A stretch of 64,000 bases of DNA from Streptomyces sp. V1I1 (GCF_030817355.1 NZ_JAUSZH010000001.1:2970501-3034500); one strand, 5' to 3'. Positions 33,147 to 44,000 are shown, counted from the first letter of the stretch. Notes: generated from the letters alone by a model not told the origin. Program-made: numbers and translations.

Positions 33147-33797
33147 ATGTCCCGTACACTTATTGCGGGCGGCGCGGCAGTGGCATTTCTCGCTTCACTG
33201 CTTGCCGCACAAAACGCTTCCGCAGTCAGCATCGCGCCCCCGGACAAAATCACGATCGACATCGCGACGGTAAACGGATCGGGGTGTCGCCCAGGCACCG
33301 CCGCGGTGGCCGTGTCCGAGGACAACACCGCCTTCACCGTGACGTACAGCGAGTACCTCGCGAAGGTCGGCGTGGGCGCAGGGCCGACCGACTACCGGAA
33401 GAACTGCCAGCTCAACCTCGTCGTGCATGTCCCGCAGGGCTTCACGTACGCGATCGCCAGCGCCGACTACCGCGGCTTCGGGAGTCTGCAGTCCGGCGCC
33501 ACTGCCACCCAGAAAGCGTCGTACTACTTCCAGGGCTCACCGGACACGGCGGCGAGAAATCACCCCTTCAAGGGCCCGCTCGACGACAACTGGCAGGCGA
33601 CCGACTCCACGGAATGGGGTCAGCTGGTATGGGCGCCGTGCGGGGTGAAGCGTAACTTCAACATCAACACCGAAATCCGGGTCAATGCCGGAACCTCGGA
33701 TCCGAAGAAGACGACGAGCTTCATGACGATGGACTCGACGGACGGTGAGATCAACACCATCTACCGGCTCGCATGGAAGGTATGCGAGGAGTCCTGA
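33147..33797 (+). CDS. DUF4360-type secreted protein
   Basis: The 216-residue protein has a signal peptide (MSRTLIAGGAAVAFLASLLA, cleavage near NASA) and a beta-rich mature domain with NGSGCRPGTAAVAVSEDNTAFTV, NCQLNLVVHVPQGFTYAI and a C-terminal KVCEES, the pattern of DUF4360 proteins. Four Cys probably form two disulfides. GGGAG precedes the start. Function is unknown; some relatives occur in fungi and actinomycetes as extracellular proteins. Its place beside the chaplin-rodlin genes suggests a surface role. Confidence 0.8.
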   Translation: MSRTLIAGGAAVAFLASLLAAQNASAVSIAPPDKITIDIATVNGSGCRPGTAAVAVSEDNTAFTVTYSEYLAKVGVGAGPTDYRKNCQLNLVVHVPQGFTYAIASADYRGFGSLQSGATATQKASYYFQGSPDTAARNHPFKGPLDDNWQATDSTEWGQLVWAPCGVKRNFNINTEIRVNAGTSDPKKTTSFMTMDSTDGEINTIYRLAWKVCEES

Positions 33798-33899
33798 GCG
33801 AACGCGACGTCCCGGCCGCCTCCTCGGTGGCCGGGGCGTGTGCGGCACGGTGCGCGTACGCTCCGGCCGCCCTGTCCCGGGGCCGGGAGGCCCTACGGT

Positions 33900-34337
33900 G
33901 TGACCGTGACCGAGACCTGGCAGCCCACCGTCCCCGGCGTCCTGCGCCTCCCCTCCGGGCGCCTCGTCCGCGGCCGCGGCCTGCGGCGGCCGCTTCCGCC
34001 CGGTCCGACGCCCACGTACGCCGTCCATCTGCTCGGCAAGCGGCCGCCCGAGGTCCCCTGGGAAGCCCGTTGGCTGCGCTGGCCGGACTTCTGGCTGCCC
34101 AGCAGCGACGCCGACGCCCGGGCCGTCCTCGGCGAGGCGTGGCACCGCGCCGCCGACGGGCGCGTCGAGATCGCCTGCGGCGGCGGCCGCGGGCGCACCG
34201 GCACCGCGCTTGCCTGTCTCGCCGTGCTCGACGGGGTGCCGGCCGACCGGGCCGTGGAGTTCGTGCGGCATAACTACGACGCCCGCGCCGTCGAGACCCC
34301 CTGGCAGAAGCGCTACGTCCGCCGATTCGCCGCTTGA
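33900..34337 (+). CDS. Protein-tyrosine-phosphatase-like protein
   Basis: The predicted 145-residue protein has a Cys-x5-Arg phosphatase loop, ACGGGRGRTGTAL, at about residue 93, in the setting expected for dual-specificity phosphatases. The GTG at 33900 lies nine bases after GGGAGG. The usual His before the Cys is Ala here, a variation also seen in divergent members. The general-acid Asp is probably in PDFWLPSSDAD. The substrate is unknown. It stands alone, convergent with the next gene. Confidence 0.75.
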   Translation: MTVTETWQPTVPGVLRLPSGRLVRGRGLRRPLPPGPTPTYAVHLLGKRPPEVPWEARWLRWPDFWLPSSDADARAVLGEAWHRAADGRVEIACGGGRGRTGTALACLAVLDGVPADRAVEFVRHNYDARAVETPWQKRYVRRFAA

Positions 34338-34353
34338 CCGGAAGAACCGGCGG

Positions 34354-35145
34354 TCACCCGAACCCGACCCGCTCCAGCCAGAATTCGAGCAGCTCCGCAT
34401 CGCCCAGGATCTCGATGCGCTCGCTCCGCGCGGCCCGCCGCCCGTACACCACCAGCAGCAGCTCCGTCAGCGGGCCGCGCACCGCGACCGCCGCCTTCTC
34501 GTGCGCGCGGCGCCAGGCGATCTTGTCGCCCGTGAGGTCCATCAGCCACTCCGCCGCCAACTGAGGCGCGGTGTCCGTGGCGTGGAAATGGAGCGTGCGG
34601 CCAGGGCCGAGCAGCTCGCGCTGCTCCGGGTGGTACTCGAAGATCTGCGGCAGCGAGCCGAGCTCCATCCACTCGTCGACGGCGTCGACGGCGACCTCTT
34701 CCTCGGCCGTGAACTCCGCGCCGACGGCCAGCGTCGCGTCGGCCCGGTGGATGAGCGTCTCGTGCGCGAAGCGGCGGGCCCAGAACACCGGCGTCCGGCC
34801 CGGCACCGCGGTCCACATCTGCGCGTCGGGCCCGGCGGCGCGCAGCGTCTGAGCGAGTTGCTCGGCGCCCTCGGCGAGCCACGGGCCGAGCACGGCCGGG
34901 TCCTCGTCCGTGTAGCCGGAAAGGTCTCGCAGCCGCTCGTCGGAGGGAGGTGTCGTAGCCCTGGTCCGTACGATCGTCTCGACCCAGCGGTGCCCGCCGC
35001 CGAGATGCCGCAGCAGCTGGCCGAGATTCCACCCCGGACAGGAGGGCACCGGGGCCGTCAGGTCCGCGCCGTCGATGCGAGATCTCAACCGGTCGGTCTG
35101 CGTGACGATTTCGGCGCAGTAGCGGTCAAAAGTCAGCAGAGTCAT
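34354..35145 (-). CDS. DinB-fold protein of the mycothiol-dependent maleylpyruvate isomerase family
   Basis: The 263-residue protein has the MDMPI N-terminal domain (VPSCPGWNLGQLLRHLGGGHRWVETIV ... FWARRFAHETLIHRADATLAVG) with the metal-binding His residues in RHLGGGH and AHETLIHRAD, and the usual C-terminal domain. Many actinobacterial relatives have unknown substrates; mycothiol-dependent isomerisation or transfer is known for some. The ATG at 35145 fits the family N-terminus. The 250 bases to the aminotransferase gene (35146-35395) contain divergent promoters but no element I can identify. Confidence 0.82.
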   Translation of the reverse strand: MTLLTFDRYCAEIVTQTDRLRSRIDGADLTAPVPSCPGWNLGQLLRHLGGGHRWVETIVRTRATTPPSDERLRDLSGYTDEDPAVLGPWLAEGAEQLAQTLRAAGPDAQMWTAVPGRTPVFWARRFAHETLIHRADATLAVGAEFTAEEEVAVDAVDEWMELGSLPQIFEYHPEQRELLGPGRTLHFHATDTAPQLAAEWLMDLTGDKIAWRRAHEKAAVAVRGPLTELLLVVYGRRAARSERIEILGDAELLEFWLERVGFG

Positions 35146-35395
35146 GTCGCCACCGTAGGCCGCACCACTGACAACAGGGTGACGAGGGCAACACCGATCC
35201 GCCCCCTTCCTGCGCCCGCAGCGCAAACCGCAGGTGTACGTACCGTCCCGCCGCCCCTTTCGAAGGGAACGAGCCGCTCTCACCGGCCGAAGCGCCAAAC
35301 CGGACATTCGAGCCACGCACTCGTGGCCGTTCCCGGGCCGCTGCTAGGTCCAAAACAGGAAGCGATCAGCTTTACGCGCCCGTAAGCTCAGCGAC

Positions 35396-36607
35396 ATGCA
35401 GGTGATCCAGTCGACGAAGCTCGCAAACGTCTGTTACGAAATCCGGGGCCCGGTCCTCGAGGAAGCAATGCGGCTGGAAGCAGCAGGGCATCGCATCCTC
35501 AAGCTCAACACAGGCAACCCCGCGGCCTTCGGCTTCGAGTGCCCGCCCGAGATCCTCGAGGACATCCTCCGCAATCTCGGCGGCGCGCACGGCTATGGCG
35601 ACGCGAAGGGGCTGCTGTCCGCGCGCCGCGCGGTGATGCAGCACTACCAGACCAAGAGCATCGACCTGGACGTCGAGGACATCTACCTCGGCAACGGCGT
35701 CTCCGAGCTGATCCAGATGTCGATGCAGGCGCTGCTCGACGACGGCGACGAGGTGCTCGTACCGGCTCCGGACTATCCGCTGTGGACCGCGTCCGTATCC
35801 CTCGCGGGCGGCACGGCCGTGCACTACCGGTGCGACGAGCAGGCCGACTGGATGCCCGACCTCGCCGACATCGAGCGGAAGATCACCGATCGCACGAAGG
35901 CGATCGTGATCATCAACCCGAACAACCCGACAGGCGCTGTCTACTCCGCGGAGATGCTCCGCTCTCTCACGGAGATCGCCCGCCGGCACAATCTGGTCGT
36001 CTGCTCCGACGAGATCTACGACAAGATCCTCTACGACGGCGCCACGCACACTCCGACCGCCGCGATCGCCCCGGATCTGATGGTCCTGACCTTCAACGGG
36101 CTCTCCAAGAACTACCGGGTGGCGGGCTACCGCTCCGGCTGGATGGCGGTCTGCGGCCCGAAGGCGCACGCCTCCTCGTACATCGAGGGCCTGACCATCC
36201 TGGCCAATATGCGGCTGTGCGCGAACATGCCCTCGCAGCACGCGGTGGCCACGGCGCTCGGCGGCCGGCAGTCGATCGAGGACCTCGTCCTGCCGGGCGG
36301 GCGGATCCTGGAGCAGCGGGACGTCGCGTACGACCTGCTCACCCAGATCCCGGGCGTGACCTGCGTCAAACCGAAGGGCGCGCTGTATCTGTTCCCGCGG
36401 CTCGACCCCAAGGTCTACAAGATCAAGGACGACCGGCAGATGGTGCTCGACCTGCTGCGCGCCGAGAAGATCATGGTCGTGCACGGTACGGGCTTCAACT
36501 GGCCGGAGCCGGATCACTTCCGGATCGTGACGCTGCCGGCGGCGAAGGATCTGGCGGACGCGGTGACGCGGATCGGGACGTTCCTGGACGGCTACAGCCA
36601 GCCCTGA
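35396..36607 (+). CDS. PLP-dependent aminotransferase (AlaA/AlaT-like)
   Basis: The 403-residue class I/II aminotransferase starts MQVIQSTKLANVCYEIRGPV, typical of AlaA-type alanine aminotransferases. PLP residues include YGDAKGL, the Asn/Pro in IINPNNPTGAVYS, Asp-Tyr in CSDEIYDKILYDG and the Schiff-base Lys in TFNGLSKNYRVAGYRSGW. The final Arg in DHFRIVTLP binds the substrate carboxylate. It probably interconverts alanine/2-oxoglutarate and pyruvate/glutamate in the cytoplasm. It is monocistronic. Confidence 0.92.
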   Translation: MQVIQSTKLANVCYEIRGPVLEEAMRLEAAGHRILKLNTGNPAAFGFECPPEILEDILRNLGGAHGYGDAKGLLSARRAVMQHYQTKSIDLDVEDIYLGNGVSELIQMSMQALLDDGDEVLVPAPDYPLWTASVSLAGGTAVHYRCDEQADWMPDLADIERKITDRTKAIVIINPNNPTGAVYSAEMLRSLTEIARRHNLVVCSDEIYDKILYDGATHTPTAAIAPDLMVLTFNGLSKNYRVAGYRSGWMAVCGPKAHASSYIEGLTILANMRLCANMPSQHAVATALGGRQSIEDLVLPGGRILEQRDVAYDLLTQIPGVTCVKPKGALYLFPRLDPKVYKIKDDRQMVLDLLRAEKIMVVHGTGFNWPEPDHFRIVTLPAAKDLADAVTRIGTFLDGYSQP

Positions 36608-36650
36608 GCCGGCCGCGAGCGTGGGCCCGAGCGAAGGGTCCCGACCGGGC

Positions 36651-36679
36651 TCAACTTTAGACAGAATCTAAGCTAGGAT
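36651..36679 (+). promoter_or_regulatory. Promoter with inverted-repeat operator
   Basis: TCAACT (-35-like, 36651-36656) and TAGGAT (-10, 36674-36679) are 17 bases apart. The spacer is almost entirely the inverted repeat TTAGA-CAGAA-TCTAA (36657-36671), so a bound repressor would block the promoter. The 7-1-7-like form recalls Fur/PerR-family boxes. Confidence 0.5.
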
Positions 36680-36711
36680 GGTCTCCTGACAGTGAGCAGG
36701 AGGCCATCCCC

Positions 36712-37107
36712 ATGTACGAGCCGATCCGCACGCAACGTCGTGGGTCCGTCCACGCGATGGCCGACGACGCCCAGTACCCGCACCGCACCCGCGAGGAGGA
36801 GCTGGACATCCAGCTCGCCGGTCATCTCTCCGCGCTGCTCGCCGTCACCGACGACCTCGGCCTCGACGTGGCCGCCGAAAGCATCGCGGCCCAGGTCGCC
36901 CGCCTCCGCGGCAGCCCGCCCGTCCGCCACGCGGGCCTGAGCGGCGCGGACCCCGCGTCCCTGCACCGACGCGCACTCGCCCTCGCGGGCCGCGCCCTCG
37001 TCGTCGCGGCATCCCGCGCCGACACCGCCGCCGCGATCCTCTCCGCCGAGCGGATGGACGCGCACACCGCCGCCCTGGCCGAACTGCGCCTGGTCGGCGC
37101 CCCCTGA
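36712..37107 (+). CDS. Small conserved protein (SCO4983-like)
   Basis: The 131-residue soluble protein (YPHRTREEELDIQLAGHLSALLAVTDDLG ... HRRALALAGRALVVAASRADTAAAI) is mostly helical and resembles a conserved Streptomyces protein family I remember as SCO4983; that name is from memory. AGGAGG lies eight bases before the ATG. No catalytic motif is visible. The operator in its promoter suggests stress- or metal-responsive expression. Confidence 0.65.
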   Translation: MYEPIRTQRRGSVHAMADDAQYPHRTREEELDIQLAGHLSALLAVTDDLGLDVAAESIAAQVARLRGSPPVRHAGLSGADPASLHRRALALAGRALVVAASRADTAAAILSAERMDAHTAALAELRLVGAP

Positions 37108-37166
37108 CGGCCCCGGTTCGCGGGCCGCGGAGGCGCGCGGACCGGGTGCCACCAATTCCGTACGCA

Positions 37167-37204
37167 AGAGGGGCCCACCGAAGACTTCTTCGGTGGGCCC
37201 CTCT
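37167..37204. terminator. Bidirectional terminator
   Basis: AGAGGGGCCCACCGAAGA and TCTTCGGTGGGCCCCTCT are a perfect 18-bp stem with a two-base loop between convergent genes. Confidence 0.9.
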
Positions 37205-37210
37205 GGTATC

Positions 37211-37966
37211 TCAACTCAGGTCGACCTCGACCCCAAATTCACGCAGGACGGAAATCGCGGATCCGAGAACGCCCGCGCCGACATTCTCCTGGGACTCTGC
37301 AAAGTTCTGCCAGACGAGTCGAAACTGAGCGGCATTCGACCGACTCGACGCCAGACAGTCGGCAAGCGCATCGAGATTCGAACCGAAATAACCTCCCGGA
37401 CCATTCACAGCCTCCCCGAGAGCGCAATAGAAGCCCGCTTTGTCGGCCAGGCCGCTGCCGTCAATCACGCACGTCGCATCCTCGCCGTAGCGTTTCGCGT
37501 TCCGACCGGATCCGAACCAGACGGTCTGCACAACGTGCAGCCAACTGCCATGGGATTCCGAGGGGAATCTTCGCCACTCACCCAACTCGGTCGGGTGCCC
37601 CGCAGCCCAAAGCTGCCAGAACTTTCCCGCCCATGAATAAGGAAAGGAATAGCCGAAGAAAGATGCTTCCACATCTGTGGCGCCGCTGACACGTTCACTC
37701 GCGCGGGCCGCCCTCAAGTCGACCCTGCCGATGTAGTACGTACCGATCACTTTGCCCTGCACGTCCATCACCTGCAGCCGCACATTCTGAAGGAGTCTGG
37801 GGACCTGATCCGGTGCCATCGAGGTTCCGATCAGGCCGATGGCACCCGACTCCTCCTGTGACGAGTCGACGAAAAATCCCTCGATGTCGTTTGAGGCAAG
37901 AAACACCCGCTGCGATTCATCATCGACAAAGCGATACAGGGGGCTTACGCCAGTTTCACTTCCCAT
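37211..37966 (-). CDS. Barstar-domain immunity protein
   Basis: The 251-residue protein ends in a barstar-like domain of about 90 residues: CVIDGSGLADKAGFYCALGE, then GYFGSNLDALADCLAS and RLVWQNFAESQENVGAG. The Asp pair in NLDALAD matches barstar Asp35 and Asp39, which contact barnase. The first 150 residues (LYRFVDDESQRVFLASNDIEG ... GKFWQLWAAG) form an extra domain seen in some immunity proteins but not in free barstar. It lies directly downstream of the Rhs gene with the barnase-type toxin end, so it is the cognate antidote. The ATG at 37966 matches the domain start; a GTG at 38008 is an alternative but lies inside a hairpin. Confidence 0.85.
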   Translation of the reverse strand: MGSETGVSPLYRFVDDESQRVFLASNDIEGFFVDSSQEESGAIGLIGTSMAPDQVPRLLQNVRLQVMDVQGKVIGTYYIGRVDLRAARASERVSGATDVEASFFGYSFPYSWAGKFWQLWAAGHPTELGEWRRFPSESHGSWLHVVQTVWFGSGRNAKRYGEDATCVIDGSGLADKAGFYCALGEAVNGPGGYFGSNLDALADCLASSRSNAAQFRLVWQNFAESQENVGAGVLGSAISVLREFGVEVDLS

Positions 37967-37978
37967 GCCACGGAGAAT

Positions 37979-38030
37979 AACAGGTCCCCGTCGGTCCCTG
38001 CCTTGCACCGCGGACCGACGGGGACCTGTT
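37979..38030 (-). terminator. Hairpin between Rhs toxin and immunity gene
   Basis: AACAGGTCCCCGTCGGTCC and GGACCGACGGGGACCTGTT form a perfect 19-bp stem with a 14-base loop, ending 12 bases before the immunity start codon. It could be a partial terminator that lowers immunity expression, or a leader structure controlling translation. The run after it is not a clear U-tract. Confidence 0.65.
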
Positions 38031-38085
38031 CAATCCGCTCGATTACCTTCGCTTCTTCACCTTGGGCGGCTTCGGCCAGCCGTCG

Positions 38086-41000
38086 TCAGGGAAGTGTGGC
38101 GCGGTAAACTTGTGGATCGTCGTGTAATGATCGATCGTCCACCATGACCTTTCGGCCGTCACGGAGGGTCTTGATCAGAATCCGGGCTTCTCCGGGATTC
38201 GAGGCACCGGGAACGTCGTACTCCCAGGCATCTTCCCAGAAAGCGTTGTGGCCGTCTTCCCCACGGAATTGCTGATGCTGCCCGGTATTAGCGTTGAGAT
38301 GCTTCGTTCCTCCCCCCGACCTGATTTCCTCATAGGCATTGACGAAGGCGTTCGAAAGCCCCTGGGGAAGCTGATCGGAGAGTCGCTTCGGACAATTCGC
38401 GTTCTGGTTGTGGACGAGGAGCGGAGTGTCGGCAGCCAGCACATAGAAGCTGTGAATGCCGCTGACCGTCAGGTCGTGGGTCCGCTGCCTCTTCTCGAAG
38501 TGGCGAACACCGGCCACCGTCGCCGTCTCACCGTCGGGCTTGCGCAGCTCCATGCCGGGCTGCAAGTCACCCGCCTCGATCCACGCGCCCTCGGACTCCA
38601 CCCAGAACGGGTGGGTCGTCGTGGAAATCAGCGCGGCCGGCTGCTCGGCTTCGCCCTTGATCGTGAGGTCGACGAACTGCTTGTCGTCCTCGGTGACGAT
38701 CGTGCCGACGACCTCGCGAGCCGCGGTTTCACCGGTCTCGGGATCGGTGGCCATGATCTTGTCGCCGAGCTGGATCTCTTCGATCGGTTTACTGGAACCG
38801 TCCGCGAGGAGAACAGGAGTTGCTGGGAGGAAGCTGTGTGAAATGGGGCAGCTTCCGCCTTGTTTCTTGAATGCCGCCTTGGCCTTCTCCAGTTTCTCCT
38901 TGGCCTTCTTGACCTTGGACGAACCGTCCCACGCCGCCTTGAAAGCACCGACCAGGTCATCGAGATGACCCCAGATCTTCTTGGCCAGGTCGGCGGCCTT
39001 GCCCCACCTGAAGGCGTACTTGGTGATCAGCTTGCCGACGAGTCCACCGACGAATGAGGTCGCCACATTGAGGGCGGTCTCACCGCAGGCCGACAGGTTG
39101 CCGGAGGAGAAGCAGTCCAGGGCCGCGTCGACCCCGAGTTCCTCGCTGGCGATCGCCGTCAGGGCGAGGGCAGCGTCCTTCATCCGCTGCTTCGACTTGC
39201 TGTAGTTCGACTCGGCCTGGTCCAGTTCATCCTGGGCCTTGTTCACCGCCGCATCGGGTTTGTTCAGCCCGCCCAGGACCATCCCAGGAATCAGGATGAC
39301 GCGGAGACCGCTGGGGTCGGACAGCGTGACCGGGCTGTTGTTGGCGTACGCGTAGCCGTTGATCTGCTGCGGCTGGGTGAAATCGATGAGCGGGTCCGGC
39401 GAGATGAACTTGCCCAGCACCGGGTCGTACTGGCGGGCTCCGATGTTCGTCAGGCCGGTCTGTGCGTCGATGTCGCCGCCGACGAAGCCCTTCTCACTGG
39501 TCCAGGGGCCGGTTGGCTCTGTGCGCTCGACGCCGAAGGGGTCGAGACGGCGCTGGGAGACGGCACCCGTCGTAGCGTTCACGGCCAGCTCGCTGGTGCC
39601 GTGATGGTCGGATGCGAGGAAGGAGAGGTCCCCGTTGTCCGTCCGCATGGCGAGCGATTTGCCGGCGAAGCCGTAGTAGCGAGTCGCTTCGATCGTGCTG
39701 CTGCCCTTGGCCTGCCGGAGCTCCATGCCCGGCAGATAGATGGTGGTTCCGCCCGCGTCCTGACGCTGGACCCTGTTGCCGCCGACGTCGTAGAGGTACT
39801 CCGTCGTCTTGCTGTCGGCCTCCGTGGCCTTGGCGAGCTTGCCTTCGGCGTTCCAGTCGAGTCGCTGGGTGTCACCGCCCAGGACACGCCGGTCGGTGTT
39901 GCCGGAGGCGTCGTACCCATAGGTCGACTGACTCTCGCCCGTCGGGGTCTTCTCGACGACCTTGGTCACGGCGTGCGGACCGGCCGCGCCCTCACCGTGG
40001 GTGTAGGTGCGGGTGACGTCCTTGGCCGCGTTCAGGCCGGTGTCGTGACGGACCTCCTTGGTGCGGTTGCCGATCGCGTCCGTCTCGTAGGACTTCCAGT
40101 AGGCGGCAGGGCCGCCCAGCGGGGACGCTCCCGGAGCCGCGGCGCAGGCGGACGGTGAGGAAGCGTCGAGCTTGCTGCCGACGGTTCCCGATCCGGTCGC
40201 CGTGGTCGCGGTCGCGGCGGGAGTCCACGCGTCGGAGAGCCGTTGTCCGTTGTCGTAGGCGAAGCACTGCACGTCGGGCGACGCGCCGGCCCTGTCCGAG
40301 ATGGACAGCACGTTGCCGGTCTGGTCGTACGCGTAGTCGGCGGACTTGGCCGGTCCGGTGACGCCCTCGATGTCGACGACCGAGCGCTTGAGGCGGTCGG
40401 TGCCCTTCTCGTGGTGGAACGTCTGCCAGTTCTTCTTGCCACTGCCCGTGGACAGTTCGAGCTGCTGGATCTGGCTGGTGGGCGAGTAGACGGTGTCGGT
40501 GACGTATGAGGTCTTGCCGGTCATCGACTTCGGACGCTGCAGGTCGTCGTAGCCGAAGGTGATGGCCTCGCCGGTAAGGCCACCGGCGGCCGGCATCCCC
40601 TGGCCGTTGACGGTGCCGTCCGGGTTGTACGTGGTGGTGAAGACGTACGTGCCTGCCAGCTTGTCCTGCGACGCGGGCACCGAATACGCCGTCTTCAGCG
40701 GCCGGTACAGCGCGTCCATGTCCTGCGTGACGGTGGAGAAGTACTCGGTAGCGCTGGTGTAGCGCATCGCTGCCCAGGCCTCGCCGAGCCAGCCCGCCTT
40801 GTCGTACTTGATCTCGGTGAGCTTGGTGCCGGTGGTCGGCTCGCCCTCCCAGGTGGTGACGGGGCGGCCCAGCTTGTCGTAGACCGTGGAGACCTTCTTG
40901 CCACGGCCGTCGGTGCTGGAAGTCGCCCGGTCGACCGCGTCGTACTCGAACGTGGTGGTACCGCTGTCCGGATCGACGCTCTTGGTCTTGCGGCCCTGCT

Positions 41001-44000
41001 GGTCGTACTCGTACCGCCAGAGATTGCTCTTGGCGTCGGTGACCGACGCCAGTTCGCCGCTGGGGGTGTACGCGTACTTGGTGACGTCGTATCCGGTCGC
41101 GGGACCGTCCGGGTCCGGGCTGTCGCCGTTGTAGTGGCGCAGCTCGGTGGTCGCGCCCGCCACGTTGCGGATCACCGTGGTCGGGACACCGCCCTTCGGC
41201 GGGTCCATGTGCGTGCGGTCGCCGTCGTACGTGAACTTGGTGCGCCACTGTTCGACACCGGCGACCTGGAAGATGTCGGCCGTCTTGCGGCCCATTCCGT
41301 CGTACGCGTAGCGGAACTGGGTGCCGACCTCGCCGTTGGCGACGATCAGCAGCTCGTTCGAGGGCGCACCGACCGCGTTGTAGGTCTGGTTGCCCAGTTT
41401 GACCTTGCCGGTGCCGTCGTAGAACGAGTCGCCGACGAGCCGGCTCCCGTTGGGGCCCTCGCTCTGCAGCTGTCGTGGACGCAGCAGCGCGTCGAAGAGC
41501 TGGTACTCGACGCCGTAGCCGCCACCGTTCTCGATCTTCTCGGTCTTGATGGCGACCGGCTTGTCGCGGCGGACGTCGTAGGTGTACTTGATGCTCGGCG
41601 TCTGTGTCCTGGCACGGTCCGCGAGCCACACCGACGAGACGCGGCCGAGTGCGTCGAGCGCGATCTCGGAACGTCTTCCGTTGGCGTCGGTCTGGCCGAT
41701 GGAACGGCCCCAGGCCGGTGCGTAGTCGGTCGTGATGGCGTGACCGAGCGCGTTGGTGACCTTGACCTTGGAGATCAGGCCGTTGGCGTCGGTGTACTGC
41801 GTGCTCACCGAGGTGCCGACGGCGTCCGTCTCGGACGTCGGGCGTCCGAAGGCGTCGTAACCGATCGTGCCCGTCACCTCATAGGTGGCGGTGGTCCCGT
41901 CGTGGGACTTCAGCCGCTCGGCCTTGGTCTCGTCGCCCTTGGTGGGTGCGGCACCCAAGGCTCCACCGTCGTAGTAGGTGCGCGTGTCACCGATGACCTG
42001 CGTCTTGCGGTCGGTGGCGGCGCCGCAGCCGACCGAGACGACCTCGGTGCGTGACGGCAGTGTGTAGAGGTTCGCGGCCGGGTGGTCCGCATAGGTCATA
42101 CGGGTACAGGTGTCGTCGGCAGCCGTGGACAGGTCCGCAGAGTCGTCGGTCTGCAGCAATCGGCCGGTGCGGTTCGAGGTGTCGAACGTGGAGACCGACT
42201 TGGTGCTCCGCCAACCGCCGCCGGACAGCGCGGTGTAACCGCGGGTGGTCCGTGTCTTGACGATGGTGGCCTTGGTCGTGCCCCAGGACTCGGTCTGGGT
42301 GGCGGTGTCGTGCTTCCATGGCTCGGAGATCGCCTTGGAGGCGACCTTGGCACCGTCGTAGGTCTGTGCTTCGACCTCGAAGCCGTTGTACTCCTTGTGG
42401 CCCGTGTACTTGGTGCCGGTGGAGTCGGTGACCTCCTCCGTGCGCGTACCGCCGTCCGGCAGCTTGTCGCCGTTCAGGCCCTGGAGGTAGGTGTAGTCGA
42501 TGCGGGTCGACATGGTCTGGCCGTTGCCACTGGTCACCGAGACCTTGCCATAGCCCTGCCACTGGCCCCAGGTGAGGAACTTGTCCTCGGTCATACCGTC
42601 GGGCTCGGCCTTCCGCCAGCCGGCGTTGCCCTGGTAGTCGTACCGCGTGACGAGGTCGTCGGCGCCCCCGGTGCGGTCGGTTTCGGTGATCTCCTTGACG
42701 ACGTACTTGTGGAACCAGTCCGTCTTCGGGTCGATGCTGCCCGGCGGCGCCCACACGACCGGGTAGCAGCGCTTGACCGACTCCCCCGGCTTGGGCAGTG
42801 CGGCGGCGGTGCACTCGGTGGGTGCATAGGTGACATCGAGCTGGGCACCGGTCTCGCTCAGCACGGTGGCCAGGCGGAAGCGGTGAATGGCGTCGATGTT
42901 GTCCGTGTCGCCGGCGACACGGTTCTTGAGGTGCACACCTTGCAGCTCGACCGAAGGCATCTTGATGCTGCCGCCACCGCCCTTGCCCTCGTGGTCGATC
43001 TTGTTCAGCCACAGGGTCTTGGTGTCGTCACCGTTGTCGGTGAAAGTGTGCGTGAACGTCCACAGGTCGACATCGGCGTAGGCGTCGGCCGCGGCACCGG
43101 AGTTCATCTGGGTGGTGACGCCGGTCAGCCGCTTGGTGGTGAAGAAGGTCTGGCTGGCCTGCGTCGCGGTGCACTTGGTGTTCGCCTTGCAGAACCGGTC
43201 GACGGGGGTGTCTGGCCAGCGGGCTGCGTTGGCGGTAGTGAACTTGGACTCCGCACAGTCGAAGCCGGCGTCCGGCAGGCAGCGCTCGGCCGTGCTGAAC
43301 ACCACGCGGGCCGGAGCCTTGGTGGTGTAGACGGCGTTTTCGCGCTGGCCGTAGTCGATGCGCTTGAGGTAGCCACCGCGGTGGTATTCGGTGCCGTTGA
43401 CGTCCGTCTTGCCGTTGAGGGCGTAACGGTTGGTCTCTGCGCCGTAGAAGTAGGACATCACGTTGCCGTGGGTGTCCTTGACGTGGTCGAGGTTCCAGCG
43501 CCAGGCCTGCTTGCAGTGGGCGTTGGTGAACGTGGCGTTGTAGCAGGGCTCACCGGAGTTGTTGCCGAAGACCGGAGCCGTCCAGGTGGACGAGGTGGTC
43601 TCCTTGCCGGTGGTCCAGCCGGGCAGCTTGTTCAGGCCGAACCAGTACTCGGTGCCGTCCGTCGTCGTGAGCTTCCAGTGCTCACCGTTGTTGTCGCCGT
43701 TGTCGGCACCCGTGAGTTTGGCGATCTTCGCACCGTTCTCCGAGGCGAGGTGCCATTCCTTGGTGACGTCGTCCTGGATCAGCTCGCCGGACATCCCGTT
43801 GAGCATGATCGTGGCATTGTCGAACGCCCAGCACTGCTCGGCGGAGGTCTTCTGGCCGTCCTCGGAACAGGACTTGTAGCGCCGCTCGATGAATCCAGGC
43901 TCCCAGCCGAAGCCCTCACCTATCCAGGAGCCCTGGTTGTTGGTGGCTGCCGTACGACCGTCCGCGGACTGTGAGGAGTAGCCCAGAGCTACTTCCGGGC

